Below are positions 24,038-32,065 of a DNA stretch of 34,382 nt, in pieces (the first letter of the stretch is position 1; the number at the start of each line of letters is the position of its first letter). The DNA lies in NCBI GenBank assembly GCA_022447525.1, contig JAKVBA010000014.1, positions 1 to 34,382 of the forward strand, read 5' to 3'. The translations under genes were made by a program, and so were the position numbers. The notes below the pieces were generated by a model. That model saw nothing but the letters and a program-made list of their open reading frames with translations. It was not told where the DNA came from and did no database searches. This DNA comes from Gammaproteobacteria bacterium (GTDB lineage Bacteria; Pseudomonadota; Gammaproteobacteria; Arenicellales; Arenicellaceae).

Positions 24038-25201
24038 CTATTTGTATTTTTCCAGCGCTGAATCTAAATTTGAATGAAAATGACGAATCGCACTTTCGAA
24101 CAACCCAAACTCAAAAAATTCATTAGCATTAGTCTCTAGCCCTTTCTGTGCCGACACTACCATTGCTCGATCTTCTGCAACGGCCGCATTTACCAATCCA
24201 ATAACCGAATCAAGCTCCCGTCTCTCCGCGTCATTATCTTCGGCAATATCAGTCAGTACGAAAGTATGCTGCAAAGTGGTTTTAACAGTAAGTGGCTCTA
24301 GCACCACCAATACATTAAAGCCGGGATGAGTTGTCATCAAAACATTAGGAAAAAGATGATAGACATAGGTTAACCTGCCATCAATACACCACTGCGCTTC
24401 CGGTCTACCCTTCAGTGCTTCAATTGGCCGGTAAGGAAAAGTAATACGACTGTGTTTACCACAATGCTCAACCACATTGAGATTGTCGTATTGAACTGGA
24501 AAGAATGTATCTTTGTGCGTTGATCGGATATGGTAGCCCTCTAAAAAGCTTTCCAGTACAACCTTCCAATTTGCCGGCACTTCAGTTTCTCCATGACTAT
24601 ACATGCTGTAGTCTTCGGTCAAGAGATTAGGTACGTCTGACAGTAAAGCCTGCGAGGCTAACTCAGCTTGGTTCGAGTCTCCTTCAATGTTCACAAAAAT
24701 GAGTCCGTTCACCTCCTTACAACTCACCTCGACAAGTCCTCTTGAGCATTTATCCAAGTCAGGGAATCCATGGGAATGTGGCACACCTCGAAGAGAACCA
24801 TCTAACCCATATGTCCACGCGTGATAAGGACACACAAACGAATTTGCCGAGCCCGAACCCGATGCAACTTGCACTCCTCGGTGTCGGCACGCGTTCTTGA
24901 ATGCCCTGGCTTTACCATCTTTACCTCGCACCACCAACAAAGGTATCTCTGCAAACTTTCTTGCAACATAAGACCCGGAGTCGGGGATAGTCGCTGACGG
25001 ACAAAAGATTGAAAAATTGCTTCGAAGCAAGTCAAGTTCCAGCTCTAAACGACCGGTGTCGGTGTAGTGTTTAGTTGGCTCTCTCCATGACTCAGCGCCA
25101 ATGTCTGTGGTCTGATTCTCGATATGATCAAGAACCCTCTTTATTACTTGTGCATCTTCAAGAAATTCTTCACGCTTAACAATCACATTATTTACTTGCA
25201 T
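24038..25201 (-). CDS. Rieske non-heme iron oxygenase, alpha subunit
   Basis: A 387-aa oxygenase component. The [2Fe-2S] Rieske site is C105-R-H107 with C124-PY-H127. The mononuclear iron site is ESFLEGYHIRSTH with His224 and His229, a bridging acid that is Glu221 where many ring dioxygenases have Asp, and probably the Asp in AEDRAM near the C-terminus. NAAVAEDRAMVVSAQKGL is the usual helix after it. Single-gene alpha-only oxygenases with Glu bridging include those acting on quaternary amines such as carnitine, but the substrate here cannot be named. No dedicated reductase or beta subunit is adjacent. AAGG lies eight bases before the ATG. It is divergent from a PaaX-like regulator. Confidence 0.88.
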   Translation of the reverse strand: MQVNNVIVKREEFLEDAQVIKRVLDHIENQTTDIGAESWREPTKHYTDTGRLELELDLLRSNFSIFCPSATIPDSGSYVARKFAEIPLLVVRGKDGKARAFKNACRHRGVQVASGSGSANSFVCPYHAWTYGLDGSLRGVPHSHGFPDLDKCSRGLVEVSCKEVNGLIFVNIEGDSNQAELASQALLSDVPNLLTEDYSMYSHGETEVPANWKVVLESFLEGYHIRSTHKDTFFPVQYDNLNVVEHCGKHSRITFPYRPIEALKGRPEAQWCIDGRLTYVYHLFPNVLMTTHPGFNVLVVLEPLTVKTTLQHTFVLTDIAEDNDAERRELDSVIGLVNAAVAEDRAMVVSAQKGLETNANEFFEFGLFESAIRHFHSNLDSALEKYK

Positions 25202-25216
25202 TGTTTCAACCTTAGC

Positions 25217-25303
25217 TTGTTCATCATGTTATCGAACAAATATAGCAACGATACCTATCAACATACATAACATAAATATTCACCAATTGGCATTTTATGT
25301 TAT
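25217..25303. promoter_or_regulatory. Inverted repeats in the Rieske/PaaX-like intergenic region
   Basis: TTGTTC (25217-25222) and GAACAA (25234-25239) form a 6-11-6 inverted repeat, next to a TATATT -10 candidate on the minus strand (25244-25239). A second, larger repeat pairs ATAACATAAA (25267-25276) with TTTATGTTAT (25294-25303), enclosing the palindrome CCAATTGG (25283-25290). The seven-base core ATGTTAT/ATAACAT occurs three times (25226, 25267, 25297). These are good operator candidates for the divergent regulator. Confidence 0.55.
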
Positions 25304-25334
25304 TTTAATACTGCGATTAGTTTCTACAAAACCA

Positions 25335-26129
25335 ATGTCTACTCAAAACTTTTTCACGCCGAAGCGCTTAATCTTGGCACTATTTAACAGTTCCCAAATA
25401 GAGGAGATTGAAGTGCGCACACTGATTGAGTGCGCAAAAGTTTTCGAGATTGAGCCAGCTGCTACGAGAGTCGCTGTAGGGCGTCTGATCAAAGATCAGA
25501 TTATTATTTCAGTCGCAAGAGGGCTCTATAAAATTGGGCCTAAAGGAGCGCAACTGGTCGATCAGGCGAGTAAATGGTCTTCGATTGAGGATCGACTTAA
25601 GCAGTGGGATAAGCGTTGGTTAACGGTTCATACGGCTCATTTAGGCAGATCCAATAAAACGTCTTTGCGAGCGCGTGAGAGAGCACTTCGTTTAAATGGA
25701 TTCGCCGAACTATCTCAGGATCTTTGGTGTAGGCCAGACAATTTTCACGAAACTATTGAAGAAACATTGGCGAGACTCACCCTCGCGGGATTGGATTGCA
25801 ACGCAATTTTAATGAATGTCTGTTATTTCCCTAAGCAAACTACACAGAGAATGAGTTCACTTTGGCCAATTAAGCAGATTGAAGACGATTACAAACAATC
25901 GATCCAAAAACTTGAAAGCAGCATCGCTCGGCTCAAGCTAATCAATATTGAAGATGCCATTCAAGAAAGCCTGATGTTGGGAGACACGGTGATCAAACAA
26001 ATCAATTCGGACCCAGTTCTACCCTATGAGATGATCGATACAAATTTAAGAGCACAACTTATAGACAGTATGTGTATCTATAACAACTATGGTTGTCAAA
26101 TCTGGACTGACTTTCTACAGAATCTATGA
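25335..26129 (+). CDS. PaaX-like transcriptional regulator
   Basis: A 264-aa protein resembling PaaX, the phenylacetyl-CoA-responsive repressor. It has an N-terminal winged helix (FTPKRLILALFN, EPAATRVAVGRLIKDQII, RGLYKIGPKG), the middle domain motif RERALRLNGFAELSQDLWCRPDN, and a C-terminal region LPYEMIDTNLRAQLIDSMCIYN. ATG at 25335 (MSTQNFF) is chosen; a TTG at 25287 would place the start within the repeats. No Shine-Dalgarno precedes it. It is divergent from the Rieske gene, which it probably controls. Its stop overlaps the convergent halogenase gene by six bases. The effector may be an aryl-CoA or another ligand. Confidence 0.75.
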   Translation: MSTQNFFTPKRLILALFNSSQIEEIEVRTLIECAKVFEIEPAATRVAVGRLIKDQIIISVARGLYKIGPKGAQLVDQASKWSSIEDRLKQWDKRWLTVHTAHLGRSNKTSLRARERALRLNGFAELSQDLWCRPDNFHETIEETLARLTLAGLDCNAILMNVCYFPKQTTQRMSSLWPIKQIEDDYKQSIQKLESSIARLKLINIEDAIQESLMLGDTVIKQINSDPVLPYEMIDTNLRAQLIDSMCIYNNYGCQIWTDFLQNL

Positions 26130-27635
26130 TGGCCTCCATAGTTGATCCGTGTGATTTGAGAAATTCATCGCACATCGCCTATTAAAATCGATCACACTTT
26201 CAAGGGGAAACCTAGCGATTCTTTCATCATTGGAATTTAGGCTATCAAAGGTCCTGAAACGACCGTAGCCGGCTAGCAAAGAATGCCAAGACAGACTTGA
26301 GTAATAAGCACCTATTCGCTGTCGATCGATCTCTTCCGACAAGTCGCCGTTGCTGTCCCACACTTGCAGAATCGATTCTAGAGAGCCTGAAATTGTAATG
26401 TCCTCGCGCGCGGATCGCCAGTAATCTGTGTCTACTCTGGAATTAACTTTATAGTGACAAACGATATAGTCTCTAATTCCCTCAAAACGGCTGACGATGC
26501 GTCGATTGAATTCGTCTCTGACCACTTCGATACTTTGGCGGGCTTCTATCGCTTCTATGAACTGCTCAAGCGTCGTTTGCACAAGATGTAACGCGGTCGC
26601 TTCTAGCGGCTCAATGAACCCTTGAGACAAACCAACGCCCAAACAGTTGTTCGACCAGTGTTGTCGAACTTGCCCCACTCGCATTTTCAAATGCCTGGCT
26701 TGAATATCCGATTCAAGTAAACCCAGCGCTCTACGAAGCTCTTGTTCAGCTTGGTCCTCAGAGCAGTAAGCTGAGCTGAAGACATAACCGTTACCGATCC
26801 TATTGGTCAAGGGTATCGCCCAGCGCCAACCGAACTTCATAGCCGTAGCAACCGTTTGCGGTTTTAACTCATTCAAATTTGGGTGCCTACTTGGCAAAAC
26901 AACCGCACGATCATTAAATAGGTTACTCGAAAAGTTGTCAAAGCCCACACCGGTTTTTTGTTGCAAAAGCACACTGTCAAAACCGGTTGCATCTATATAG
27001 AAATCAGCGACATACCGATGTCCATTTGCACCTTGCAAATCACTAATATCGCCATACTCATTTAACAGCGCATCTTGTATTTCATCTTGGGTGTAATCAA
27101 CCCCGCACTCTATGGCCTTTTGTTTTAAAAAATCGCCAAGTAAATAGGAATCAAAGTGATAGCCGTAAGAGGAAGGAAAAGGGAAATTTTCAGTAGCATG
27201 TGGTCCTAAAACCTGCTCCGCGAGATAAGCCGGTAAAAAGTAGTAGTCGGGTAGGCTTTGAACATTAAGCCCTTGTCGACGTAAAAAGGTGTTGTAGACA
27301 AAGGCTCTCGCCGTATCTCTATCCGTCTTTGCCGGAAACGAATGAAAATAGGATTCAAAGCCTAAGTGCGCAGACCAATCATTAAATCGAATGCCGTGCT
27401 TGAAAGTTGCATTGCATTTGGGCATCCATTCCTCTTCGGAAATACCGAGCGTATCAAAGAATGACTTTAACTGAGGAGTAGATCCTTCACCGACACCAAT
27501 GATGCCAATTTGCGGGGACTCTATAACTTCAATTTTTATGCCGTGATCAGACCATCGATTCATCAACAAATTTGCGGCCATCCAACCGGCAGTACCACCG
27601 CCTAAAATGATTACTTTATTGGGAATATTAATCAT
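26124..27635 (-). CDS. Flavin-dependent (tryptophan-type) halogenase family protein
   Basis: A 503-aa flavoprotein. FAD motif GGGTAGWMAA is near residue 12. The catalytic lysine is at position 79 (NATFKHGIRF), the same number as PrnA Lys79. The halogenase signature WRWAIP is at 270-275, and IEPLEAT (about 341-347) holds the conserved glutamates near the substrate. All hallmark residues are kept, so halogenation of an indole or other aromatic is plausible. Many family members are uncharacterised, and the substrate is unknown. No flavin reductase or biosynthetic cluster is next to it. It is convergent with the PaaX-like gene. The upstream 280 bases hold only short palindromes such as CAACCA-A-TGGTTG (27817-27829). 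Confidence 0.88.
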   Translation of the reverse strand: MINIPNKVIILGGGTAGWMAANLLMNRWSDHGIKIEVIESPQIGIIGVGEGSTPQLKSFFDTLGISEEEWMPKCNATFKHGIRFNDWSAHLGFESYFHSFPAKTDRDTARAFVYNTFLRRQGLNVQSLPDYYFLPAYLAEQVLGPHATENFPFPSSYGYHFDSYLLGDFLKQKAIECGVDYTQDEIQDALLNEYGDISDLQGANGHRYVADFYIDATGFDSVLLQQKTGVGFDNFSSNLFNDRAVVLPSRHPNLNELKPQTVATAMKFGWRWAIPLTNRIGNGYVFSSAYCSEDQAEQELRRALGLLESDIQARHLKMRVGQVRQHWSNNCLGVGLSQGFIEPLEATALHLVQTTLEQFIEAIEARQSIEVVRDEFNRRIVSRFEGIRDYIVCHYKVNSRVDTDYWRSAREDITISGSLESILQVWDSNGDLSEEIDRQRIGAYYSSLSWHSLLAGYGRFRTFDSLNSNDERIARFPLESVIDFNRRCAMNFSNHTDQLWRPS

Positions 27636-27865
27636 CTAATCTATTTTTCTCTAAGAGTCCCCACCAAACAGCGCTTACTTTAATACCGATTAAATTTTGA
27701 CATTAGACACTCGCTTAAACGTTGATGTATTTCTCAGAAAATAAGACATACACCCACACTCCTGGCAGTGCTCAACCGTTCTACTAGCATAGCCTCTTAA
27801 GCTCTTTGGTGCGTGACAACCAATGGTTGAATACGTATGCAATATGGTGGTGTCATCCTCAAAAC

Positions 27866-27896
27866 AAAAAAGCCCGCCGATTTGGCGGGCTTTTTA
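27866..27896 (-). terminator. Terminator of the acyl-CoA dehydrogenase gene
   Basis: AGCCCGCC (27871-27878) pairs with GGCGGGCT (27884-27891) around a 5-nt loop with A- and T-runs on each side. It lies about 25 nt after the stop on the minus strand and is probably bidirectional. Confidence 0.9.
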
Positions 27897-27919
27897 AACC
27901 GAAATGACGTTTATATCGT

Positions 27920-29713
27920 TTAAGCGAAAACGAAATTTTCCTCTTCTAACGCCATCAATGAATCCATGCCATTCTTGATAGCAGCTTCATGACCGAGCAC
28001 ACGAGGCATGATACGTTGAAAATAGAAATCAGCCGTAGCGATTTTTGCCTTGTAGAACTCTGGCTCTGGAGCGCCCTCAGCGATGGCTTTTTCCGCTTCA
28101 ACAGCAGCTTTTGCCCAGAAAAATGCAACCGTGGTGTACCCAGCCATCATTAAATAATCAACCGCAGCCGCGTTAACCTCATCGGTATTACGCATAGCAG
28201 ACATACCAATGGAGCGAGTCAAGCTTTCCCATGTACTCATGTAAGGTTTTAGCTGCTTGGCAAACTTATTACGTCGATTCTCTTTGATAAAAGACTCCAC
28301 TTCTTTGACGAGCGGCTTTAGTACTTTGCCACGAGTACCAAGAATTTTACGTCCTAATAAATCTAGGCCTTGGATACCAGTTGTACCCTCATAAAGCTGG
28401 GAAATACGGGCATCACGAACTTCTTGCTCCATACCCCACTCCTTCACGAAGCCATGACCGCCAAGCACTTGAATGCCATAGTTTGTAGCTTCCAATGAAG
28501 TTTCAGATAAGAAACCTTTTGCGATTGGCGTCAAAACCGCAAGCATTGTATCAGCGTGCTCACGCTCGGAATCAGAGAAGTCTGAAGATTGCTCTATATC
28601 CACTAGCTTACCGCAGTACATATTCAGCATACGACCGCCCTCGGCGAAGGCCTTTTGAGTCAACAGCATTCGACGAACGTCTGGGTGACCAATAATTGGA
28701 TCAGCCGCCTTGCTCTCATCTTTACGCGGCTTGGTGCGGAACTGCAGACGATCTTTGGCGTACGCCAATGCTTTTTGGAAAGAAACTTCTGAGTGCGCTT
28801 GACCGTGCATCGCAACCCCCAAACGAGATTCATTGATGAACGTAAACATTGCACGCATGCCTTTATGTGGCTCTGAGATCAGATAACCTTTGGCGCCATC
28901 AAAATTGATCACACAGGTCGAGTTCCCATGGATGCCCATTTTTTCTTCGATCGATCCGCAATTAACTGCATTACGGTCGCCAACAGAGCCGTCATCGTTG
29001 ACGTTGAATTTAGGCACGATAAACAAGGAGATACCTTTAATACCTTCTGGCGCTCCTGGGAGTCTGGCAAGAACGATGTGAACGATGTTATCGGCTAAAT
29101 CGTGCTCTCCTGATGAGATAAAGATCTTGCTACCTGTAATGTTGTAAACACCTTCTTCTTCACCAGTCTCTTCCGCGAAAGTCTTTAGAAGACCCAAGTC
29201 AGATCCGCAATGAGGCTCTGTTAAACACATTGTGCCTGTCCACTTACCAGCAACCATTGGTGGCATGAAACGGTCTTTCATTTCTTGTGGAGCATGCGTG
29301 TAGATTGTTTTGATCGCACCCGAGCTTAAACCTGGGTACATAGACCAACTATGATTGCATGCGATCATCATCTCCATCATGATCAATCCAACGGACTCAG
29401 GCATACCTTGGCCGTCATACTCAACAGGTCCAGTCAATGCTGGCCAGCCATTTTCTACGAAACTATTGTATGCCTCTTTGAAACCGGGCGGCGTTGTAAC
29501 CTCACCGTTTTCGAATTTACAGCCGACTTCATCGCCTACTTTGTTAAGCGGTTGGAGTTCATTTTCGCAAAACTTTGCGGCCTCTTCGTAAATTGCCTCT
29601 AAGGTTTCTGGGTCGGTGTTTTGACCCTTGGTAAACTTAGTGTAGTGAGTTGGCATGTCAAGCACGCGCTCAGTTACGAACTTAATGTCTTTTAAAGGGA
29701 CTTTATAATTCAT
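27920..29713 (-). CDS. Acyl-CoA dehydrogenase, DmdC-like long type
   Basis: A 597-aa flavoenzyme oxidising an acyl-CoA to the 2-enoyl-CoA. It matches the long acyl-CoA dehydrogenase group that includes DmdC (3-methylmercaptopropionyl-CoA dehydrogenase): LQPLNKVGDEVGCKFENGEV, MYPGLSSGAIKTI, GTMCLTEPHCGSDLGL, GSKIFISSGEHDLADNIVH, KMGIHGNSTCVINFDGAKG, QVLGGHGFVKEWGMEQ and YEGTTGIQGLDLLGRK, then an extra C-terminal helical domain. Electrons would go to EtfAB, encoded in this window. The substrate (DMSP-derived or ordinary acyl-CoA) cannot be fixed without dmdB or dmdD nearby, and none is seen. It follows the TetR gene by 81 nt on the same strand. Confidence 0.92.
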   Translation of the reverse strand: MNYKVPLKDIKFVTERVLDMPTHYTKFTKGQNTDPETLEAIYEEAAKFCENELQPLNKVGDEVGCKFENGEVTTPPGFKEAYNSFVENGWPALTGPVEYDGQGMPESVGLIMMEMMIACNHSWSMYPGLSSGAIKTIYTHAPQEMKDRFMPPMVAGKWTGTMCLTEPHCGSDLGLLKTFAEETGEEEGVYNITGSKIFISSGEHDLADNIVHIVLARLPGAPEGIKGISLFIVPKFNVNDDGSVGDRNAVNCGSIEEKMGIHGNSTCVINFDGAKGYLISEPHKGMRAMFTFINESRLGVAMHGQAHSEVSFQKALAYAKDRLQFRTKPRKDESKAADPIIGHPDVRRMLLTQKAFAEGGRMLNMYCGKLVDIEQSSDFSDSEREHADTMLAVLTPIAKGFLSETSLEATNYGIQVLGGHGFVKEWGMEQEVRDARISQLYEGTTGIQGLDLLGRKILGTRGKVLKPLVKEVESFIKENRRNKFAKQLKPYMSTWESLTRSIGMSAMRNTDEVNAAAVDYLMMAGYTTVAFFWAKAAVEAEKAIAEGAPEPEFYKAKIATADFYFQRIMPRVLGHEAAIKNGMDSLMALEEENFVFA

Positions 29714-29794
29714 CTTTAAATCTCTCGTGGATAAATCAAATTTGAGTCGGCGCTATCAAGTGAAAACTGAAACAGGTTCCATTGATACGGTAGA

Positions 29795-30595
29795 TTAAGC
29801 CTTCGCCAACAGCTTTTTTACAAGGTCAATAATTGCCTGGTTGTACTGGTTAATTTTGTCTTCAATGTCGCTAATTTGAAGTTCATAGCGACCCTCTTTG
29901 TTGATGGCCAAAGATTTGGTTTTCCAAGGCTTCAGATACCAATCCTCGAGCAATACTACGATGGCGTTTGCTACCGAACGGGCGTTGTCAGTAAAAAACT
30001 CACCCGAATCGACGCCAGCTTGTATCTGGGCTTCAAAGCCGTCGATACCATCAAGTTCGATCTTTTTAGACTCTTCTTGCTGCGCTTGGGGCAAGCTACG
30101 TGTTTCGAAATACAGGAAGAAGTACCAAGGTTGCAACAAGGTACTCGCGTATAAATGATAGCGAATACACTGCTCCAAGGATCCCCATATAGTCGATGCT
30201 TTCATGGCGTGCTGTTGCGTTAAAACGCTGCTCAAACGCACAATATCGGCGACCATAAGCGCTATGTCTTCTTTCTTACTGATGCAAGAATAAATAGCGC
30301 CCATACTCATGCCCGTTTGCCTAGACAAATCGCGCAATGACATTCGGTCAAAACCGGAAACAGCGGAAACTTCAAACGTCGCCGTTAATATCTTCTCAAG
30401 ATTCGCTACCGCGAATCTGGCTTTTTGTGTTTGGATCATTTCTGCGTGTCTATCAAACACGGTCCGATAAAGTCTCTCACCTTGCAAGGGAAAACTCTCT
30501 GAAAACGAGGCAAATGAGCTCAGCTCGACTGGGACCGAATCTATTTCGGCTGTCTTGCTGACTTCTCCCCTAGTTAGATCTAACACTGAAGTCAT
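29795..30595 (-). CDS. TetR-family transcriptional regulator
   Basis: A 266-aa repressor-type protein, longer than most TetR proteins because about 60 residues precede the helix-turn-helix. The DNA-binding part is about 63-112: ILTATFEVSAVSGFDRMSLRDLSRQTGMSMGAIYSCISKKEDIALMV. The rest is a helical ligand domain. It is upstream of and probably co-transcribed with the acyl-CoA dehydrogenase, and divergent from a transporter. A strong palindrome lies 25-44 bases before its start. An acyl-CoA effector is plausible from context only. The ATG at 30595 has AGGA very close upstream. A shorter start at HAEMIQ is possible. Confidence 0.87.
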   Translation of the reverse strand: MTSVLDLTRGEVSKTAEIDSVPVELSSFASFSESFPLQGERLYRTVFDRHAEMIQTQKARFAVANLEKILTATFEVSAVSGFDRMSLRDLSRQTGMSMGAIYSCISKKEDIALMVADIVRLSSVLTQQHAMKASTIWGSLEQCIRYHLYASTLLQPWYFFLYFETRSLPQAQQEESKKIELDGIDGFEAQIQAGVDSGEFFTDNARSVANAIVVLLEDWYLKPWKTKSLAINKEGRYELQISDIEDKINQYNQAIIDLVKKLLAKA

Positions 30596-30613
30596 ATTCC
30601 TACATTAACATAA

Positions 30614-30639
30614 AAATAGAGCGAACGTTCGCTTTATTT
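30614..30639. promoter_or_regulatory. TetR operator palindrome
   Basis: AGCGAACGTTCGCT (30620-30633) is a perfect 14-bp palindrome. It extends to 26 bp with a single mismatched pair through the flanking AAATAG/TTATTT. Its right edge overlaps the -35 of the plus-strand promoter. On the minus strand it fills the spacer between TTTCAA and TCTATT. Position and symmetry suggest it controls both divergent units. Confidence 0.8.
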
Positions 30640-30666
30640 GAAAAATCTTGCGATTTTCCCTCTATT
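30638..30666 (+). promoter_or_regulatory. Candidate promoter of the Npt-like transporter
   Basis: TTGAAA (30638-30643) and TCTATT (30661-30666) are 17 bp apart. The -35 overlaps the last two bases of the palindromic operator, so binding there would block transcription. The ATG is about 38 nt beyond the expected start. Confidence 0.5.
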
Positions 30667-30710
30667 CGGACACAGTGAACCTCTAGTTAAAAAACAGTTG
30701 TCAACTAAAA

Positions 30711-32015
30711 ATGGTGTCAATTAGTAGTTTAGTCACGGTGAAATCCAAAGAGGTTAAAGCACTTTTCGCTTCCTGCGCATTTTTCTTCCTGATCCTGTGC
30801 GCATACTACATCATCCGTCCTATTAGAGATGAAATGGTAATCGCAAATGGCGTGGGCAATATCCAGTGGATCTTGCTAGCAACGGTCATAACCTTGATTC
30901 TTCTTACGCCAGTTTTCGGCTGGGTGACCACTAGATTCAAGACAAAACAGTTTTTGTCCTACTGTATTTTGTTTTTTGCAAGCCACCTAGTTGGCTTTTA
31001 CTTTCTTTTCAATGTCGAGAACCGTCCGGCTATAGTTACTCAAGCGTTTTACGTATGGGTAAATGTGTTCAACATGTTCATAGTTTCACTATTTTGGAGC
31101 TTCATGAATGATGTGTTTGGCAAAGAGCAAGTTAAAAGGCTTTTTGCATTTATTGCTGCGGGGGGTACCGCAGGAGCAATATGTGGTCCAATCATCACTA
31201 GAGGGCTGGTCGAGAATGTTGGTTTGGCTCCATTGCTACTTATTTCCGCTACTACCCTTGCTCTTTCTGTTCTATTGGTTTTTTGGCTCATCAGGTGGCA
31301 AAACGACGATTACGACAATTGCAGCGTCAGCAGACAGGTAAAAGATAAAGCACTTAAAGGTGGTGTAATGGGGGGCTTTACACTGGTCGTTCGCTCACCA
31401 TACTTAGCTGGAATTTGCGTTTTTATATTGCTTTATGCAACGAGCATCACGTTCGTTCAGATTAGACAGGCCGAGCTGGTTGCCGAAGCCTATTCGGTTC
31501 CAGAGAAACGCACACAACTGTTCGCCACGATCGATTTAGTTGTCAACGTGTTAGTTTTACTGTTTCAGTTATTTCTGACCAGCAGAATTATTAACTGGTT
31601 AGGTTTCTCCAAGACTCTTATCATCGTTCCGTTCGGAATTACCATTGGCTTTGGGGTAATGGCATTCGTCCCAGTATTAGCGGTCATGATTTCTTTGGAG
31701 GTTTTTCGTCGAGTAGGCGACTACGCCATTATGAAGCCCGCCCGAGAAATGTTGTTTAGCGTGGTAAGCCGAGAGGAAAAGTACAAAGCTAAGAATTTTA
31801 TCGATACCACTATTTTGAGGACCGGAAGTGCCTCCAGCTCATGGATATACAAAGGAGTTGCAAGTATAGGTATGCAAGGCCTTGGAATTGCCGCAGTGAG
31901 TGTTGCATTGGGGCTCGCTTGGTGTTTTATTGCGTATTGGCTAGGCAAGCAATTTACTCGCTTACAAAACTCGCAAATACTGGCGGCCAAAACTCCACAG
32001 AGCCGTGACAAATAA
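30711..32015 (+). CDS. Npt1/Npt2 (ATP/ADP-translocase-like) family membrane transporter
   Basis: A 434-aa polytopic protein with about ten to twelve hydrophobic segments. The beginning, FFFLILCAYYIIRPIRDEM, is the mark of the nucleotide-transporter-like branch related to the Npt1/Npt2 ATP:ADP translocases of intracellular bacteria. SFMNDVFGKEQVKRLFAFIAAGGTAGAICGP and ETFRRVGDYAIMKPAREMLF-like text (EVFRRVGDYAIMKPAREMLF here) follow the family. Free-living members have unknown substrates. It is divergent from the TetR gene and probably repressed by it. No Shine-Dalgarno is seen before the ATG; a GTG one codon later is an alternative. Confidence 0.75.
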   Translation: MVSISSLVTVKSKEVKALFASCAFFFLILCAYYIIRPIRDEMVIANGVGNIQWILLATVITLILLTPVFGWVTTRFKTKQFLSYCILFFASHLVGFYFLFNVENRPAIVTQAFYVWVNVFNMFIVSLFWSFMNDVFGKEQVKRLFAFIAAGGTAGAICGPIITRGLVENVGLAPLLLISATTLALSVLLVFWLIRWQNDDYDNCSVSRQVKDKALKGGVMGGFTLVVRSPYLAGICVFILLYATSITFVQIRQAELVAEAYSVPEKRTQLFATIDLVVNVLVLLFQLFLTSRIINWLGFSKTLIIVPFGITIGFGVMAFVPVLAVMISLEVFRRVGDYAIMKPAREMLFSVVSREEKYKAKNFIDTTILRTGSASSSWIYKGVASIGMQGLGIAAVSVALGLAWCFIAYWLGKQFTRLQNSQILAAKTPQSRDK

Positions 32016-32065
32016 GGTGTAGTATTCTAAGCTCGCCGGTTAACTACTAAAAAATAAAAAGAGCA

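Noticed and set aside
25287-25334. Longer start (TTG) for the PaaX-like protein
   Set aside because: It lies inside inverted repeats and promoter-like AT-rich DNA and would add a hydrophobic stretch foreign to the family. ATG at 25335 fits PaaX-like N-termini.
27636-27865. Possible small RNA or operator near ATACGTAT and CAACCA-A-TGGTTG
   Set aside because: Short palindromes of this size are expected by chance, and no promoter-terminator pair frames them.
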